64,000 nt of DNA from positions 72,001 to 136,000 of the forward strand of contig JAPDOI010001071.1 of the NCBI GenBank assembly GCA_029168955.1. Direction: 5' to 3'. Source of the stretch: Aplectana chamaeleonis. Lineage: Eukaryota; Nematoda; Chromadorea; Rhabditida; Cosmocercidae. Positions within the stretch are counted from its first letter, which is position 1. The number at the start of each line of letters is the position of its first letter. Below are positions 52,857-62,844 of the stretch, piece by piece. The translations under genes and the position numbers were made by a program. The notes under the pieces were generated by a model that did no database searches, was not told the origin of the DNA, and was given only the letters and a program-made list of their open reading frames with translations.

Positions 52857-54403
52857 GCCTCGCTTAGTACGTGAGATGAAAAAATCTTGCCGAGTGCGTA
52901 AGCAGCCGCTTTCCCTGATTTGAAGACGTTCTCCTCGAACTCAATAGCGGAGCTCATCGGGGGAGCGGACTTTCCGGAAATTTTCCTCAACACTTTCCAC
53001 GTCGTAGTTCCGTCCGCCTTGAAATTCAGCTTTTCAGTGAACTTCTCCCAGCATTCCCTCTTGTTCTTATCCAGATCCTGCTTGATCTCATTATCCAGCA
53101 CAGCAATCTCCGGGTCTAGATGGTCTGCGGCTCTCTTCTCATCTCTGGTTCTTATCTTCTGCAGTATTCCCCTGCTGACATTTGGAAAAAAGGTCTTGAC
53201 ACGACCCTCAGGAATTGCTGCTTTCATGGCCTTGCGGATGGCACTTGTTAGATGGCGCTCTTTCTGATGAACATCACCATTCCATGGGAAGTCGACCGCA
53301 TGGCGTAGTGCAACATCTCTGAACAGGGTCCAGTCTGCTAGGCCTAAATTAAGATAAGTACGATGACGAAAACCAGAGTAAGGGGCAAGAGAGTCAGAGA
53401 GATCAATATAGACAAAGGCGGGAATGTGATCACTGGAGAGAGTTGTGGATGTGGACCACGTGCAAGCATTAGAGAGATTGGATGACACAAGAGAGATATC
53501 TGGGCTAGAAGGTCGGCCGTTGGCAGGGAGACGAGTGGGCTGGTCATCATTGAGGATAACCAGGTCACACTCCTCAGCCCATTCTTCGACATCTTCCCCT
53601 CTGGCGTCAGAATCAAGAGCGGAACAGAACGTGTGAGCATTGAAGTCACCCGCAAAGACAGCTGAAGGGGAGAGTGAGCAGTCGTACAACTGCTTAAGGA
53701 GGGGAATAGGATTATAAGAGGGGGAACACGATGATATAGGAGGAATATAGATTTTAAATAGAGATAAGGGGGTTTTGAGGGGGAGGTGGACAGGAATGTA
53801 CTCGAGAGTATCGTCCTTAGGAGTATTAGGGATAATATGAGAAGGTAAGGCAGATTGCACGAAAGTAGACACTCCGCCCCCAAGAGCTGTCCTTGGCATG
53901 TGATAGGCGGTGTAGCCCGGAATGTTAGGTTGGGGATAAGTGGTAGATGGAGAGAGCTTGGTTTCTTGAACCATGATAACATCCGGGTGATGAGAACGTG
54001 CGAATAGAGAGAGTTCAGATAACTTGTTGCGAAGGCCGTTGAGAATAATGTGAACAATGGAGAGGGGGCGGTTGGTAATTGAGGAATCAGAGTTGTTGGG
54101 GGCAGAGCATAGAACACAACGAAAGGATGGGTCATGATGCCTCACAGAACTGAGGCCCGAACAGGAGAAGTGCACCCACCTTTGGCATCCGAAGCACTGG
54201 ACACTTGTTTTATGCCAGGTAACATCCTCGCCGCAGGTGGCACATGGATACTTCTGTGCTGGACCAGGATTCCTCTCGACGCCGGCCCTTTGTAATAAAA
54301 TCCTCAGGAGAGCTGCGGCCGACCAGCACCTCTCCCATGACAAAAACCCTCTTCTCGGAGGGGTTGACGTCGGTTTGCACGGAGGCGATCTTCCTTCCTC
54401 CAC
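52826..54403 (-). CDS. Retrotransposon ORF: PHD-like finger and AP endonuclease
   Basis: The 525-residue frame starts at an ATG near the element's 5' end. Residues 54-99 form a Cys4-His-Cys3 finger (C54, C57, C70, C73, H78, C81, C96, C99), as in several non-LTR families. Residues 118-330 form an AP-like endonuclease with LNGLRNK (121-127), QETKL (146-150), AGDFNAH (251-257), SSPDIS (299-304) and SSDH (323-326), so all catalytic positions are present. Residues 33-48 read LRILLQRAGVERNPGP, resembling a 2A ribosome-skipping motif. The frame ends at CNTESRLES through a frameshift, since the next frame resumes the same protein about ten codons earlier. The shift could be an indel or a programmed event; I favour an indel. 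Confidence 0.85.
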   Translation of the reverse strand: MEEGRSPPCKPTSTPPRRGFLSWERCWSAAALLRILLQRAGVERNPGPAQKYPCATCGEDVTWHKTSVQCFGCQRWVHFSCSGLSSVRHHDPSFRCVLCSAPNNSDSSITNRPLSIVHIILNGLRNKLSELSLFARSHHPDVIMVQETKLSPSTTYPQPNIPGYTAYHMPRTALGGGVSTFVQSALPSHIIPNTPKDDTLEYIPVHLPLKTPLSLFKIYIPPISSCSPSYNPIPLLKQLYDCSLSPSAVFAGDFNAHTFCSALDSDARGEDVEEWAEECDLVILNDDQPTRLPANGRPSSPDISLVSSNLSNACTWSTSTTLSSDHIPAFVYIDLSDSLAPYSGFRHRTYLNLGLADWTLFRDVALRHAVDFPWNGDVHQKERHLTSAIRKAMKAAIPEGRVKTFFPNVSRGILQKIRTRDEKRAADHLDPEIAVLDNEIKQDLDKNKRECWEKFTEKLNFKADGTTTWKVLRKISGKSAPPMSSAIEFEENVFKSGKAAAYALGKIFSSHVLSEACNTESRLES

Positions 54404-54477
54404 ACTGCCACGGCACGAACGTACGACATCTCGGCAGCAGCATGTGCTGTAGAGTATACATGGGCATTCGACCCCAG

Positions 54478-54865
54478 TTTACGAATGAATGAATAATTCG
54501 AATACGGCTTTTAAAAAAATTCCCGAATGAATGAATACATTCGAATAAGGCCTTTTAAAAAATCCCGAATAAATGAACACATTCATTGAAGGCCTTTTAA
54601 AAAATCCTGAATAAATGAATACATTCGAATATGGCCTTTTGAAAAATCCCGAATAACTGAATACATTCGAATAAGGCCTTTTAAAATTTCCGAATAAATG
54701 AATACATTCGAATAATGCCTCTTGAAAATCTCCGAATGAATGAATACATTCGAATAAGGCCTCTAAAAAATTTCCAAATGAATACATTCGAAAAGTCGCC
54801 CAACTATTCAAATATTTGAACCCTATTCGAATATTCGAATAATATTCGACATTTCGAAATCGAGA
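54478..54865. repeat. AT-rich CGAATGAATGAATACATTCG array
   Basis: About eight degenerate units of roughly 40 bases, each with AATACATTCGAATA and GGCCTTTTAAAAAA, end in a run of CGAATATTCGAATA. The same style of self-complementary unit occurs at 41431, 45060 and 61630. The left flank reads CTGTAGAGTATACATGGG, close to CTGTAGAGTATATC at 61930, and may mark an element end. Confidence 0.8.
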
Positions 54866-55847
54866 CCAGGACCACAGCGGAGCTCTCGATTTTTTTGAGG
54901 GGATCGGATACCTTTTTTCGTGAATTACTTTCAAAACGCGGACTATTTGGAGATTACCGGAACAATTCCAGATTCAGTGATCCCGTTTAAGCAGAAAACG
55001 GCCACTGTGGTAGTGGCAGATGTGGCTTTGTGATTTTAAAGATTTAGATATCAATGATGGCTCTGGAGAGTTTTTCGGCAAAATGTTTGTATGCGGTGCT
55101 GCGCTAGATCTCAAGATGGGGAGGGGAAAAGCGACCACACAACATTGATCGCTGCGCCATTCCTTGCCAAGTAAATCTTCCCCGACCAGGGCAGGAATTC
55201 ACGAAACGATAACCGCGGTCTAGCGATGGTTTGAGGCCAGTCGATTCACAAACGATGTGCTTAACCTTAGTTACGGTAGCCATGGTTAAAACGTGGTTAG
55301 CGCTCCGTGAATTCCGCCCCAGGCTACGGCACGAGGCATTACGTGTCAGATGGAAGAGTTCGCACGGTGCGTGTGTGGAAATTTCTGCTTTCTGGCAGCT
55401 TGCGCCTTCTGTTTCTGTTTTCTGACAAACTCGACTTTTTGTTTACTAAATTAAATTTCCGCACATCCCTGGGTTAAACCCCTCGACGTCCGGTGGGGGG
55501 AGGGATCGGACCTACGACCAAGCTTTAAGATAGGCTTCCATAACGGCCCCGCCAGAGTTGGCCTAGATGCTGAAGCCAGCCCGGTCGATATGTATTCAAT
55601 GCTTTGCCTTACTCAGGTCGAAATCCCCCCCCCCCCCCGATTGGTCCCATTTGATCCCACTTTCCCCGCTCGTGGCCGTCTGGGTCGATGCGTATGCTTA
55701 CAGAGGTAGGAACCCCCTCCCCCGTTGTAGCTGGACTAAGAGCGGAGGAGCGGGGTATTGTGAGCCATACTGTTAGTCTAAGGTAGTATGTAAGTATATA
55801 ATGATAATCGTGGTAATGATATTTGTAGAACTAATACATTAAAAAAC
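54866..55847. other. No gene recognised
   Basis: Mixed sequence with a C-run at 55626-55640 and no coding signature on either strand. Confidence 0.45.
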
Positions 55848-56040
55848 GGCTAAGAGTTTACCGTTGAGTGTTGACCGAACCGCAAATGTGCGGTACCTAG
55901 CTGGAAGTGCGCAGGACGGCGGGGAAAGTGCACGAGACCCAAGCGTGAGTGCGCCAAGCGCCTGTGAAGTGTACGGGACCCAACTAGGAGCGCGTCAGGT
56001 GCTTGGGAAAAAGTGCGGCACCCCACTGGGAAAGCGAGAG
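55848..56040. repeat. GTGCGGTACC/GGGACCCAACT minisatellite-like repeat
   Basis: Second copy of the repeat at 25415-25570, with the same AAGAGTTTACCGTTGA leader and units containing GTGCGCCAAGCGCC and GGGACCCAACTAGGAG. Confidence 0.65.
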
Positions 56041-56169
56041 TTTTGCGCACAAGAACGAACAGCAGAAAACTTACTCATGAAAAGGATTACCCCATTTGCA
56101 GAATTACATATGTGAAGTTTCTATTTCAAGGGTAAACGAAATAGGCTATGGCAGGATCCCGAAGTCTCA

Positions 56170-56757
56170 TTCACCGGTGCATTTTCTTGCAAAAACAGAT
56201 CGAGAGCTTCTTTATATCCGAAATTTATTGGCAATATTACGGTGTGATACAACACCTTTTCTAAGCCTGTAATAATCAAATACATAGCACACCTAATCAA
56301 TTAGCAGGGTCGCAGTCAACAATCCAAGCACTAACCAAACTTACCGCTATGCCAACTCTGCAAAATTATTTTTAGGATTGCCAAAAATACACAGCTCGGG
56401 CGAGCTCACCCTCTGCGACTCCCCGGTTCTATCAAATGAGCCAACAGTTATGGTGTGCACGGGAAGGATTACCCCAATGGATACTGTTATGTGATAATGC
56501 TCAAAGCATCTATCATCTCACCCTGTTGTTGATTTCGTGGGATAAGCGCCTTATCTCAAGAGCTTCCAACTTTTTTCTATCCAAAGAAGACTCCAGTGAG
56601 GCGTGCAAAACTGTAACTTTCTTTGACGGAGGGCTTTCCAAAGCATGATGTGTGCGATGCCGCGAAAAGCCATAATTCGGGTATGCGCTGGGATTCCCTA
56701 GAGCTCGCAGATGTTCGTCAAGCCGTTTATGTAGTGGCCGCATGGTCTCTCCAACGT
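56170..56757 (-). pseudogene. Penelope-like element 3' part with GIY-YIG domain (inverted piece)
   Basis: The minus-strand frame 56767-56513 encodes YVGETMRPLHKRLDEHLRAL, GFSRHRTHHALESPP and LHASLESSLDRKKLEALEIR, the GIY-YIG endonuclease domain of Penelope-like retroelements. From there to about 56170 the sequence is the reverse complement of 57760-58205 joined to 61214-61385, so it is a second copy of the element's 3' end lying head to head with the first. It lacks the 3.0 kb insertion present in the other copy and so shows the empty site. Confidence 0.8.
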
Positions 56758-58210
56758 AATACCGCATTGATGAAACATCGACTCATATCGCCAATGTAGA
56801 AGTATTTCTATGTGCCCTGAATGCCTGTGAAATTCCTGATGACGCCAGTTACGGAAGTTTTGACGCGGTGGCTCTCTATACGAATGTAAACAACGATGAA
56901 GCAGTGGAAGCAATACTTGAACTTCTCCGTGAACATCAGAACGAAATCCATACATTTGGATTAGAAGAACAAGATGTTCAAGAGCCCCTCGGAGCTACAT
57001 TAAGATGCAACATCTTCAAGTTCGACGAGGTTCTATTGTCAAAAACGCGGTCTCGCCATGAGAGCAAGAATCGCACCACTGTTGGCGATTGTCTACCTAA
57101 ACAAGATAGAGAGAGCGTCCCTTGTCAACGAGATCCTACTTTACAAACGCTATATTGATGGAGTATTCGTCGTAGGATCTACTATCTCCGTACTACACGT
57201 AATGCTCAGGAATCTGAACTCGTATGACCCGAACATCTAGTTCACAGCCGAATACCCTAGCGAAAACGAATACTCACCATTCTTCAACTCAGAGGTTTGA
57301 ATCAGTCATGGCATCCTTATGGTACAAGAAACCTATGTCGAAAAACATCGTGCTTCACTCTCGGAGTGTACATCCTCTTTTCATAAAGAACGTCGTGAAG
57401 AACCTCAAGAAGACAAAGCAGAAAGTGTGCTCATTCGAGTTTCTGGAGGTGAACAATAAGATCGCTCGAGTACTGGAAGAAAACGGATACAAGACAGCAG
57501 ATTCTAGGTCTTGGAGTCCACTCTATATGGTGAACGGATTCTCCTTAGTTCTGCCATATGTAAACGAGGTTTTGAACAAGTATCTGTTTTTAACAACATC
57601 GTCAAGAGTTCCGGACTACCATTAAAGCTCGTTCTACGTCCACCACCGACTTTGAAGCAAATTCTGACTTCATCGAGACTTTACGAAGAGAAATGCGGTC
57701 GACGCAACTGTCTATATTGCACAGAGAAGAAATCTGCCAACTTCGTGGCACTGTGTATATGATTACATGCGAAGGCTGTGCGCAAAATTACATTGGAGAG
57801 ACCATGCGGCCACTACATAAACGGCTTGACGAACTTCTGCGAGCTCTAAGGAATCCAAACGCATACCCGAATAATGGCTTTTCGCGGCATCGCACACAAC
57901 ATCATGCTTCGGAAAGCCCTCCGTCAGTGAAAGTTGCAGTTTTGCACGCCTCACTGGAATTTTCTCTGGAAAGAAAAGTGTTGGAAGCTCCTGAGATAAG
58001 GCGCTTATCCCCCGAAATCAACAACAGGAATGAGATGATAGATGCTTTGCGCCTTATCACACAACAGTATCCATTGGGGTAATCCTTCCCGTGCACACCA
58101 TAACTGTTGACTCATTTGATAGAACAGGGGGAGTCGCAGAGGGTGAGCTCTCCGAGCTGTGTATTTTTGGCACTCCTAAAAATATTTCTGCAAAGTTGGC
58201 ATCGCGGCTA
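56758..58210 (+). pseudogene. Penelope-like element: reverse transcriptase and GIY-YIG, degraded
   Basis: Penelope-like elements couple a telomerase-related reverse transcriptase to a GIY-YIG nuclease. In order on the plus strand are YGSFDAVALYTNVNND (motif A region, near 56845-56890), RGLAMRARIAPLLAIVYL (motif B region, 57048-57100), KRYIDGVFVVG (57148-57180), a CGRRNCLYC cysteine cluster (57697-57725) and YIGETMRPLHKRLDELLRAL (57790-57850), with the 3' end continuing to 58210. The motif normally Y-I-D-D is Y-I-D-G here (57151-57162), so a catalytic aspartate is lost. Frameshifts lie near 57030 and 57620-57760, and a stop follows NSYDPNI at 57238. The element is dead. Confidence 0.87.
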
Positions 58211-59138
58211 CTCAGAAGGTTGGAGCTCGCCATCCGCGAAGCGAAAGTCTGGTGGCGAGCAACCCTTTTCGCGGGCAGCGAGCGAAATTATAGCGGGTGG
58301 CGAGCACTCGACGGCAGGGGCTCGCCGCCCGCCACCACTAATTCGGCGGCGCGCCCGCCACATCACACTCACCCGCTCGCCTTCTCCTGGTAGCTGACAA
58401 AATGGTAGCGGGTGACGCGCACTCTTGCGTGATAGCTTAGCACTAGCTCACACCCCGATCATTAAATTCTCATACCCCATCGAATCTATTCCCCCACCTC
58501 TATCCCTTATCTTTCAGTAATAGATTTATGATCTACAATCGGTTAAAATGTGTTTATTATTATATTATATTCCAGCAATCAATACAAATTCACTCAGCAT
58601 TTAATGTCACAGGCGGGCGTTCAATCAATACAATGATCAAAATCATGGTTTCACACGCCGAATTCATATCATTCTAATTGGTCACAAATATAATATATAT
58701 CATGGCATGTAGTAAACGAAGCACAATCCCATGTACAATAAGCATTTGGCTCTATCTCAGACTGGAGGCACTCGAGATTAAACTATAAAAAAGAAGCAGA
58801 GGGATTTACCTGCTATCGGTATCAATCAGTTATTATGGAAACTAAAAAAACTTGAATAATCATTGGTTCATTTTCGCTCGAGGCCTGAGTGCCCCCTGCC
58901 TAGATAAAACCAAGTATTTTTCCGACCTTGTTTTATTTATCAATATATAAATATTCTAATTCTACTTATACCAATATCAATATCGGATTAAGTTGTAATA
59001 TTTTTTGTAAATAACATCACTGTAGTGAACTATTTCATGGGAAGCAAACAGCAACTTGGCAATTTAATTATACAGGAAATCAAAAAATATTTTCAGAATC
59101 CACTAGCATCATTGCCTCACGGCTCTGCCAATATACGC

Positions 59139-59306
59139 TATAGTTAGGTCCGTGGCCTGTGTCCTCAAGAAAAAACGTTTAAATTCAAAAACCATAAGCC
59201 GGCGCGGCGGTCCGACTCTCGGAGATCGAGTTTTACCCCGCCACGCCAGCCGCGTTTTGATTTTACACGTTTTTTCTTCAGGACACAGGCCGTGGATCTA
59301 ACCATA
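59139..59306. mobile_element. Small foldback MITE (TATAGTTAGGTCC)
   Basis: Arms of about 40 bases, TATAGTTAGGTCCGTGGCCT to AGAAAAAACGT and ACGTTTTTTCT to AGGCCGTGGATCTAACCATA, face each other within 168 bases, with TA at both ends. GC-rich loop. Nested in the 3.0 kb element. Confidence 0.82.
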
Positions 59307-59744
59307 CATTAGCTCTTCTACTTCTCCACACTGACTGCTCTTCGGTGTGCCATGACGCTGAAAAAATTGATTTTAGTGGAATTAAGTAGTACAAATAAGT
59401 AATAGCAGCGCACTTACATTAATTGGTATCCATTAGAAATTGTACGATCCTCGTGGAATTTATAGGCAGCGAATCTCCTGAAATGATACTGTATTACTGG
59501 TTTAGCAAAGTAATTTAAAAAATACATGAAAAGTGCACTTCCTAGGGACTGCTTCACCCGCGCCACGATGATTTGGAGGATAGCGTTTTCGCTGTTGTAG
59601 GTATGGGACAGTACATGAAGAATCCGTGCTCGAAATTCCCTAATTACCTGAGTGAATTCGTAAACAATGCCTTTTTGGTGCTAGCGATAAGTTAAGGGAA
59701 CCGACAAGGACATTTCAGACGTTCAGAAAAAATCCCCTTTCGAA

Positions 59745-59860
59745 ACAAAATGACCAATGGACCTGAGATTTGTAATCAGCACCCAAAAATAGGGTGAACT
59801 TTGAAACAGTTTTTCTGAACGCCCCAAATTTCCCCTAGGATACCCCTTTTCTCTTCGCAA
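59745..59860. repeat. Dispersed repeat, reverse copy
   Basis: GGACCTGAGATTTGTAATCA and GCACCCAAAAATAGGG are the reverse complement of the phrases at 38125-38170. Confidence 0.55.
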
Positions 59861-60040
59861 ATATGAATATGCCCCCTCTAGGAATGTGGTAATCTCTGAG
59901 GCATTTTGCAATTTTTTTTTATTGGAAATTATCTACAGAAATATGCGGATTATGGTTTCCTAAAACATCGGATTGCATTGAAAACAAGCCCTGTGTAAAA
60001 AAAAACGTGAAAATTGGCCTTTTTTAAAATGACTCACGAA

Positions 60041-60782
60041 TCAGACGAGGGCTGACTTCCATTTTCTTCGTCCATTCCTCAGACGCTCCAAATACGCAGC
60101 TCTTCTACGAACTCTACTAAGAAGCATCTCTAAAAAGTTTGAAACGCTCAGAGCTTCAAGGAAAACTTCTAAATCACCTGCTTCTTGTCGTCTAATATAA
60201 GCCCGTGGAAGAGAATCGCAAACAATTGAAAATAGCATCTGACCTCCATAAGCACGAGCTCTCACATGGTGCACTGTGCGGACCGGTTCGTGAATGGAAG
60301 CATGCGTACCAACGGAAAAATTTTTCACCTGGAAAAAAATTATTCAGCGAGCGAAACAACATTGATTATGATGTTACACACATAATTTGAAGACCGTTCA
60401 AAAATTCAAGTACTCGCCCATACCATCTGATAAATTTATATTTATTGAATTTCATCAAATACATTCAACATTTTTTAACTCACGAGTCATTCGAAAATTC
60501 AGGAATAAGCAATGAACTTTCTTTTGATTTTCCCGATTCAAAAAAAGATCTAATTTGAAGTGTTCCAAAAAAATTTATTCAATTTTTTGGAGAATTCGCA
60601 AAATCTAAATGGAAAATATCTGATAGCGAAAATAGGGATAGGGAACCATTCACGTGGAGTAGCTGGGGTTGACAGAAATGTTCAGAAAAATTGTCGGAGA
60701 AGTCATCACAAATGATCTGAGGCGTATCGAGTGAGGATGGTGATAATGGAGGCGTGATTGTTCTAGGGCGAGTCATTAACAT
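60041..60782 (-). other. Two possible minus-strand exons, unidentified
   Basis: The frame 60328-60041 (95 codons, ending in a stop) reads with protein-like composition (SIVCDSLPRAYIRRQEAG, VRRRAAYLERLRNGRRKWKS) and is preceded by TTTTTTTCCAG at about 60330-60340, a strong acceptor. Upstream, 60782-60579 encodes PPLSPSSLDTPQIICDD and other residues, and is followed by AATAAA. Whether they join is unclear. They might be part of a gene carried by the 3.0 kb element or a captured host gene. I recognise no domain. Confidence 0.3.
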
Positions 60783-61213
60783 CCATCTGGTACTCGTGGG
60801 TACACCTAAGGCATTAAATAATTATGTGCTGACTCGCCGAATGACAACGAGGTCGCACACATAGTCTGGCTAAAGGATCACACCAACCACGGAGAACAAT
60901 TGGTAAACTTCACCGTAGTTCTAAATCACAAAGGAATCGAAAGCAAAAAAATCGAAAGCAAGAAAAAAAAGAAAACGATGCAGAGGAATGAGACGCCAAC
61001 TGTGATTTTTGATGATACAGCTGTCGGCTGGCTCGCAATGGGCTCGCGACCCGCTATACCACCTCCACTCGCGCTCCCGACCTGCTATACCCATAGCGGG
61101 TGGCGAGCGGAGACGAGGGGTCAGCGGGTGGCGAGCACTTCAAAATGAGGGGTGAGCGGGTGGCGAGCAAGGCCCGAAATGCGCGCGGCCCGCAAGCACC
61201 GAGTCCCTGAGTA

Positions 61214-61385
61214 GTTTGGTTAGTGCTTGGATTGTTGACTACGACCCTGCTAATTGGTTGGGTGTGCTATGTATTCGATTATTATAGGCTCGAAAAAGGT
61301 GGTATTTCACACCGAAATATCGCCAATAAATTTCGGATATAAAGAAGCTCTCGATCTCATTTTGCAAGGAAATAGGTTATGTCTA
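61214..61385 (+). pseudogene. Penelope-like element 3' end, continued after insertion
   Basis: TTTGGTTAGTGCTTGGATTG to TGCAAGGAAATAGG is the reverse complement of 56180-56345, so this is the rest of the plus-strand copy, displaced by the 3.0 kb element. Confidence 0.8.
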
Positions 61386-61629
61386 ATTCGGTTACGGGCA
61401 ACTCGTCTCCGTCGATGTACTCCCCGATTTTTGGCAGGGGATTGGACTGTCTGGGTGGGCGAAATTCATACTTTTGTGCAAATGACCGGAGAAGCTTTCA
61501 CACCTTCAAATTTTTCAGAAATCTTGATTTGGGGCGCATTTTAGTTTTCATCGTAAATGGATGCGGGGATGAGTCGCCTGTTACCGGCCTAATTCGAATG
61601 TGGGGCACCGAAATTGGCCGAATGTTCAA

Positions 61630-62200
61630 ATAAACCCCAAAATTTTAATTCACGAATGAATCGAATATTCGAATAAATGCAAAATTTACATTCCCGAATA
61701 AATCGAATATTCGAATAAATTCAAAATTCAAATTTCCGAATAAATCGAATACTCGAATAAATCCGAAATTTAAATTCCCGAATAAATCGAATATTCGAAT
61801 AAATCCAAAATTCAAATTTCTGAATAAATCGAATATTCGAATAAATCCAAAATTTAAATTCCCGAATAAATCGAATATTCAAATAAATGCAAAATTCAAA
61901 TTTCCGAATGAATAGATTATTCGAAGTCTACTGTAGAGTATATCAAACGAATAAAAATTTCGAATATTTGAATAAAGGAATAATTCGAAAAATTGACTCT
62001 TTTGATTTATAGTGAATTATTTGAAAAATTGACTTCTCCGAATATTCGAATAAACGAATTTTTCGAAAAATTGGCTTTTTCGAGTAGTCCAATAAACGAA
62101 ATATTCGAAAATTTGACTTTTCCGAGTAGTCCAAGAAACGAATTATTCGAAAGTTTGACTTTTCCGATTAATTCGAATATTCGGTCAAAATCGCGAGTAT
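61630..62200. repeat. AT-rich CGAATATTCGAATAAAT array
   Basis: Roughly 40 base units with CGAATATTCGAATAAATCC and AAATTTAAATTCC run to about 61920. After a short break at CTGTAGAGTATATC, less regular units with TTCGAAAA(A/T)TTGACTTTT and GAGTAGTCCAA continue to 62200. The units are self-complementary. Open frames through the array are artefacts. Confidence 0.85.
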
Positions 62201-62399
62201 TTGAATGAGAAGTACGGGACCGACCACGCATAATCGAACTCCCATTCGCGGCACCACCAACTTTCTTGAATTTTTTTCTTGTATAGTATGGTATAGTATG
62301 GTATATCAAAGCTATGCGAATGAACTTCCTCGGTTTCTGGAACATCGCTCGAATCTTTTCGGGACCTACTCGAGCAGACGGAGAACGGTATCGATTTTT

Positions 62400-62590
62400 T
62401 CCGCCCAGAAATTCGTGGGTGATGGTCGTAATGTATTTCAGCCGCAGGAGACGCGAGGGATACTCCGTGTCCTTCCCGCTCTTCCCCCATTCGTCCAGTC
62501 ACGCGCGCCGCTCATCCCCCATTTGCCCACCTCACTCGCGGTTGGAGTACATCCATACATTACGACCAACAAGTGAATTTCGGCGCTGAA
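62400..62590. repeat. Foldback (GGTCGTAATGTA arms)
   Basis: CGCCCAGAAATTCGTGGGTG, TGGTCGTAATGTA at 62402-62435 pairs with TACATTACGACCA, CAAGTGAATTTCGGCGC at 62556-62588. Non-coding, MITE-like. Confidence 0.6.
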
Positions 62591-62844
62591 CGAGATACTC
62601 CACCAATAGGTTTCTGAATACCTCATGTTGAATATTGGAGTATTCTGATTATATGTATTCGAACTTTCTACCAGCTTGATTGGAAACAACCTCTGAACCG
62701 CAAAAATGGACTTGTGCTGGAGACTCTGCCTCCCATTTTTCTAAAATTATTCGCTTACTCGGCAGAATATTAGAATATTGGACCTTTCGAATAATCGAAT
62801 TATTCGTTTGAATGTTCGTTTTCCAAATATTCGAATTCGGGCTC

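Larger units (their letters stand above)
50960..54460 (-). mobile_element. Near-complete Jockey/CR1-group non-LTR retrotransposon
   Basis: Two overlapping minus-strand frames encode a PHD-like finger plus endonuclease, then a reverse transcriptase with a C-terminal zinc knuckle. The 3' end follows GAGGCTGCAGAAGAACAG and ends near 50960 with no poly(A) tract seen. The 5' end is near 54460, next to an AT-rich array. Boundaries are approximate since no target duplication was found. Two other copies in the window (36108-36830 and 62845-64000) are degraded. Confidence 0.85.
58211..61211. mobile_element. 3.0 kb TA-flanked element with GCGGGTGGCGAGC subterminal repeats
   Basis: The element interrupts the Penelope-like 3' region. 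The inverted sister copy at about 56342-56360 shows the empty site. The ends are CTCAGAAGG and CCCTGAG, with TA on both sides (58209-58210 and 61212-61213). GCGGGTGGCGAGC or close variants recur near both ends: in direct and reverse form around 58248-58405, and around 61030-61170. Such clustered subterminal motifs are typical transposase-binding sites. The terminal inverted repeat itself is short (5-8 bases). No transposase was recognised. The superfamily is unclear; TA targets occur in Tc1/mariner and some other groups. Confidence 0.75.

Noticed and set aside
53344..54135. 263-codon leucine/proline-rich minus-strand frame
   Set aside because: Shadow of the endonuclease ORF at 52826-54403 in another register; no motif of its own.
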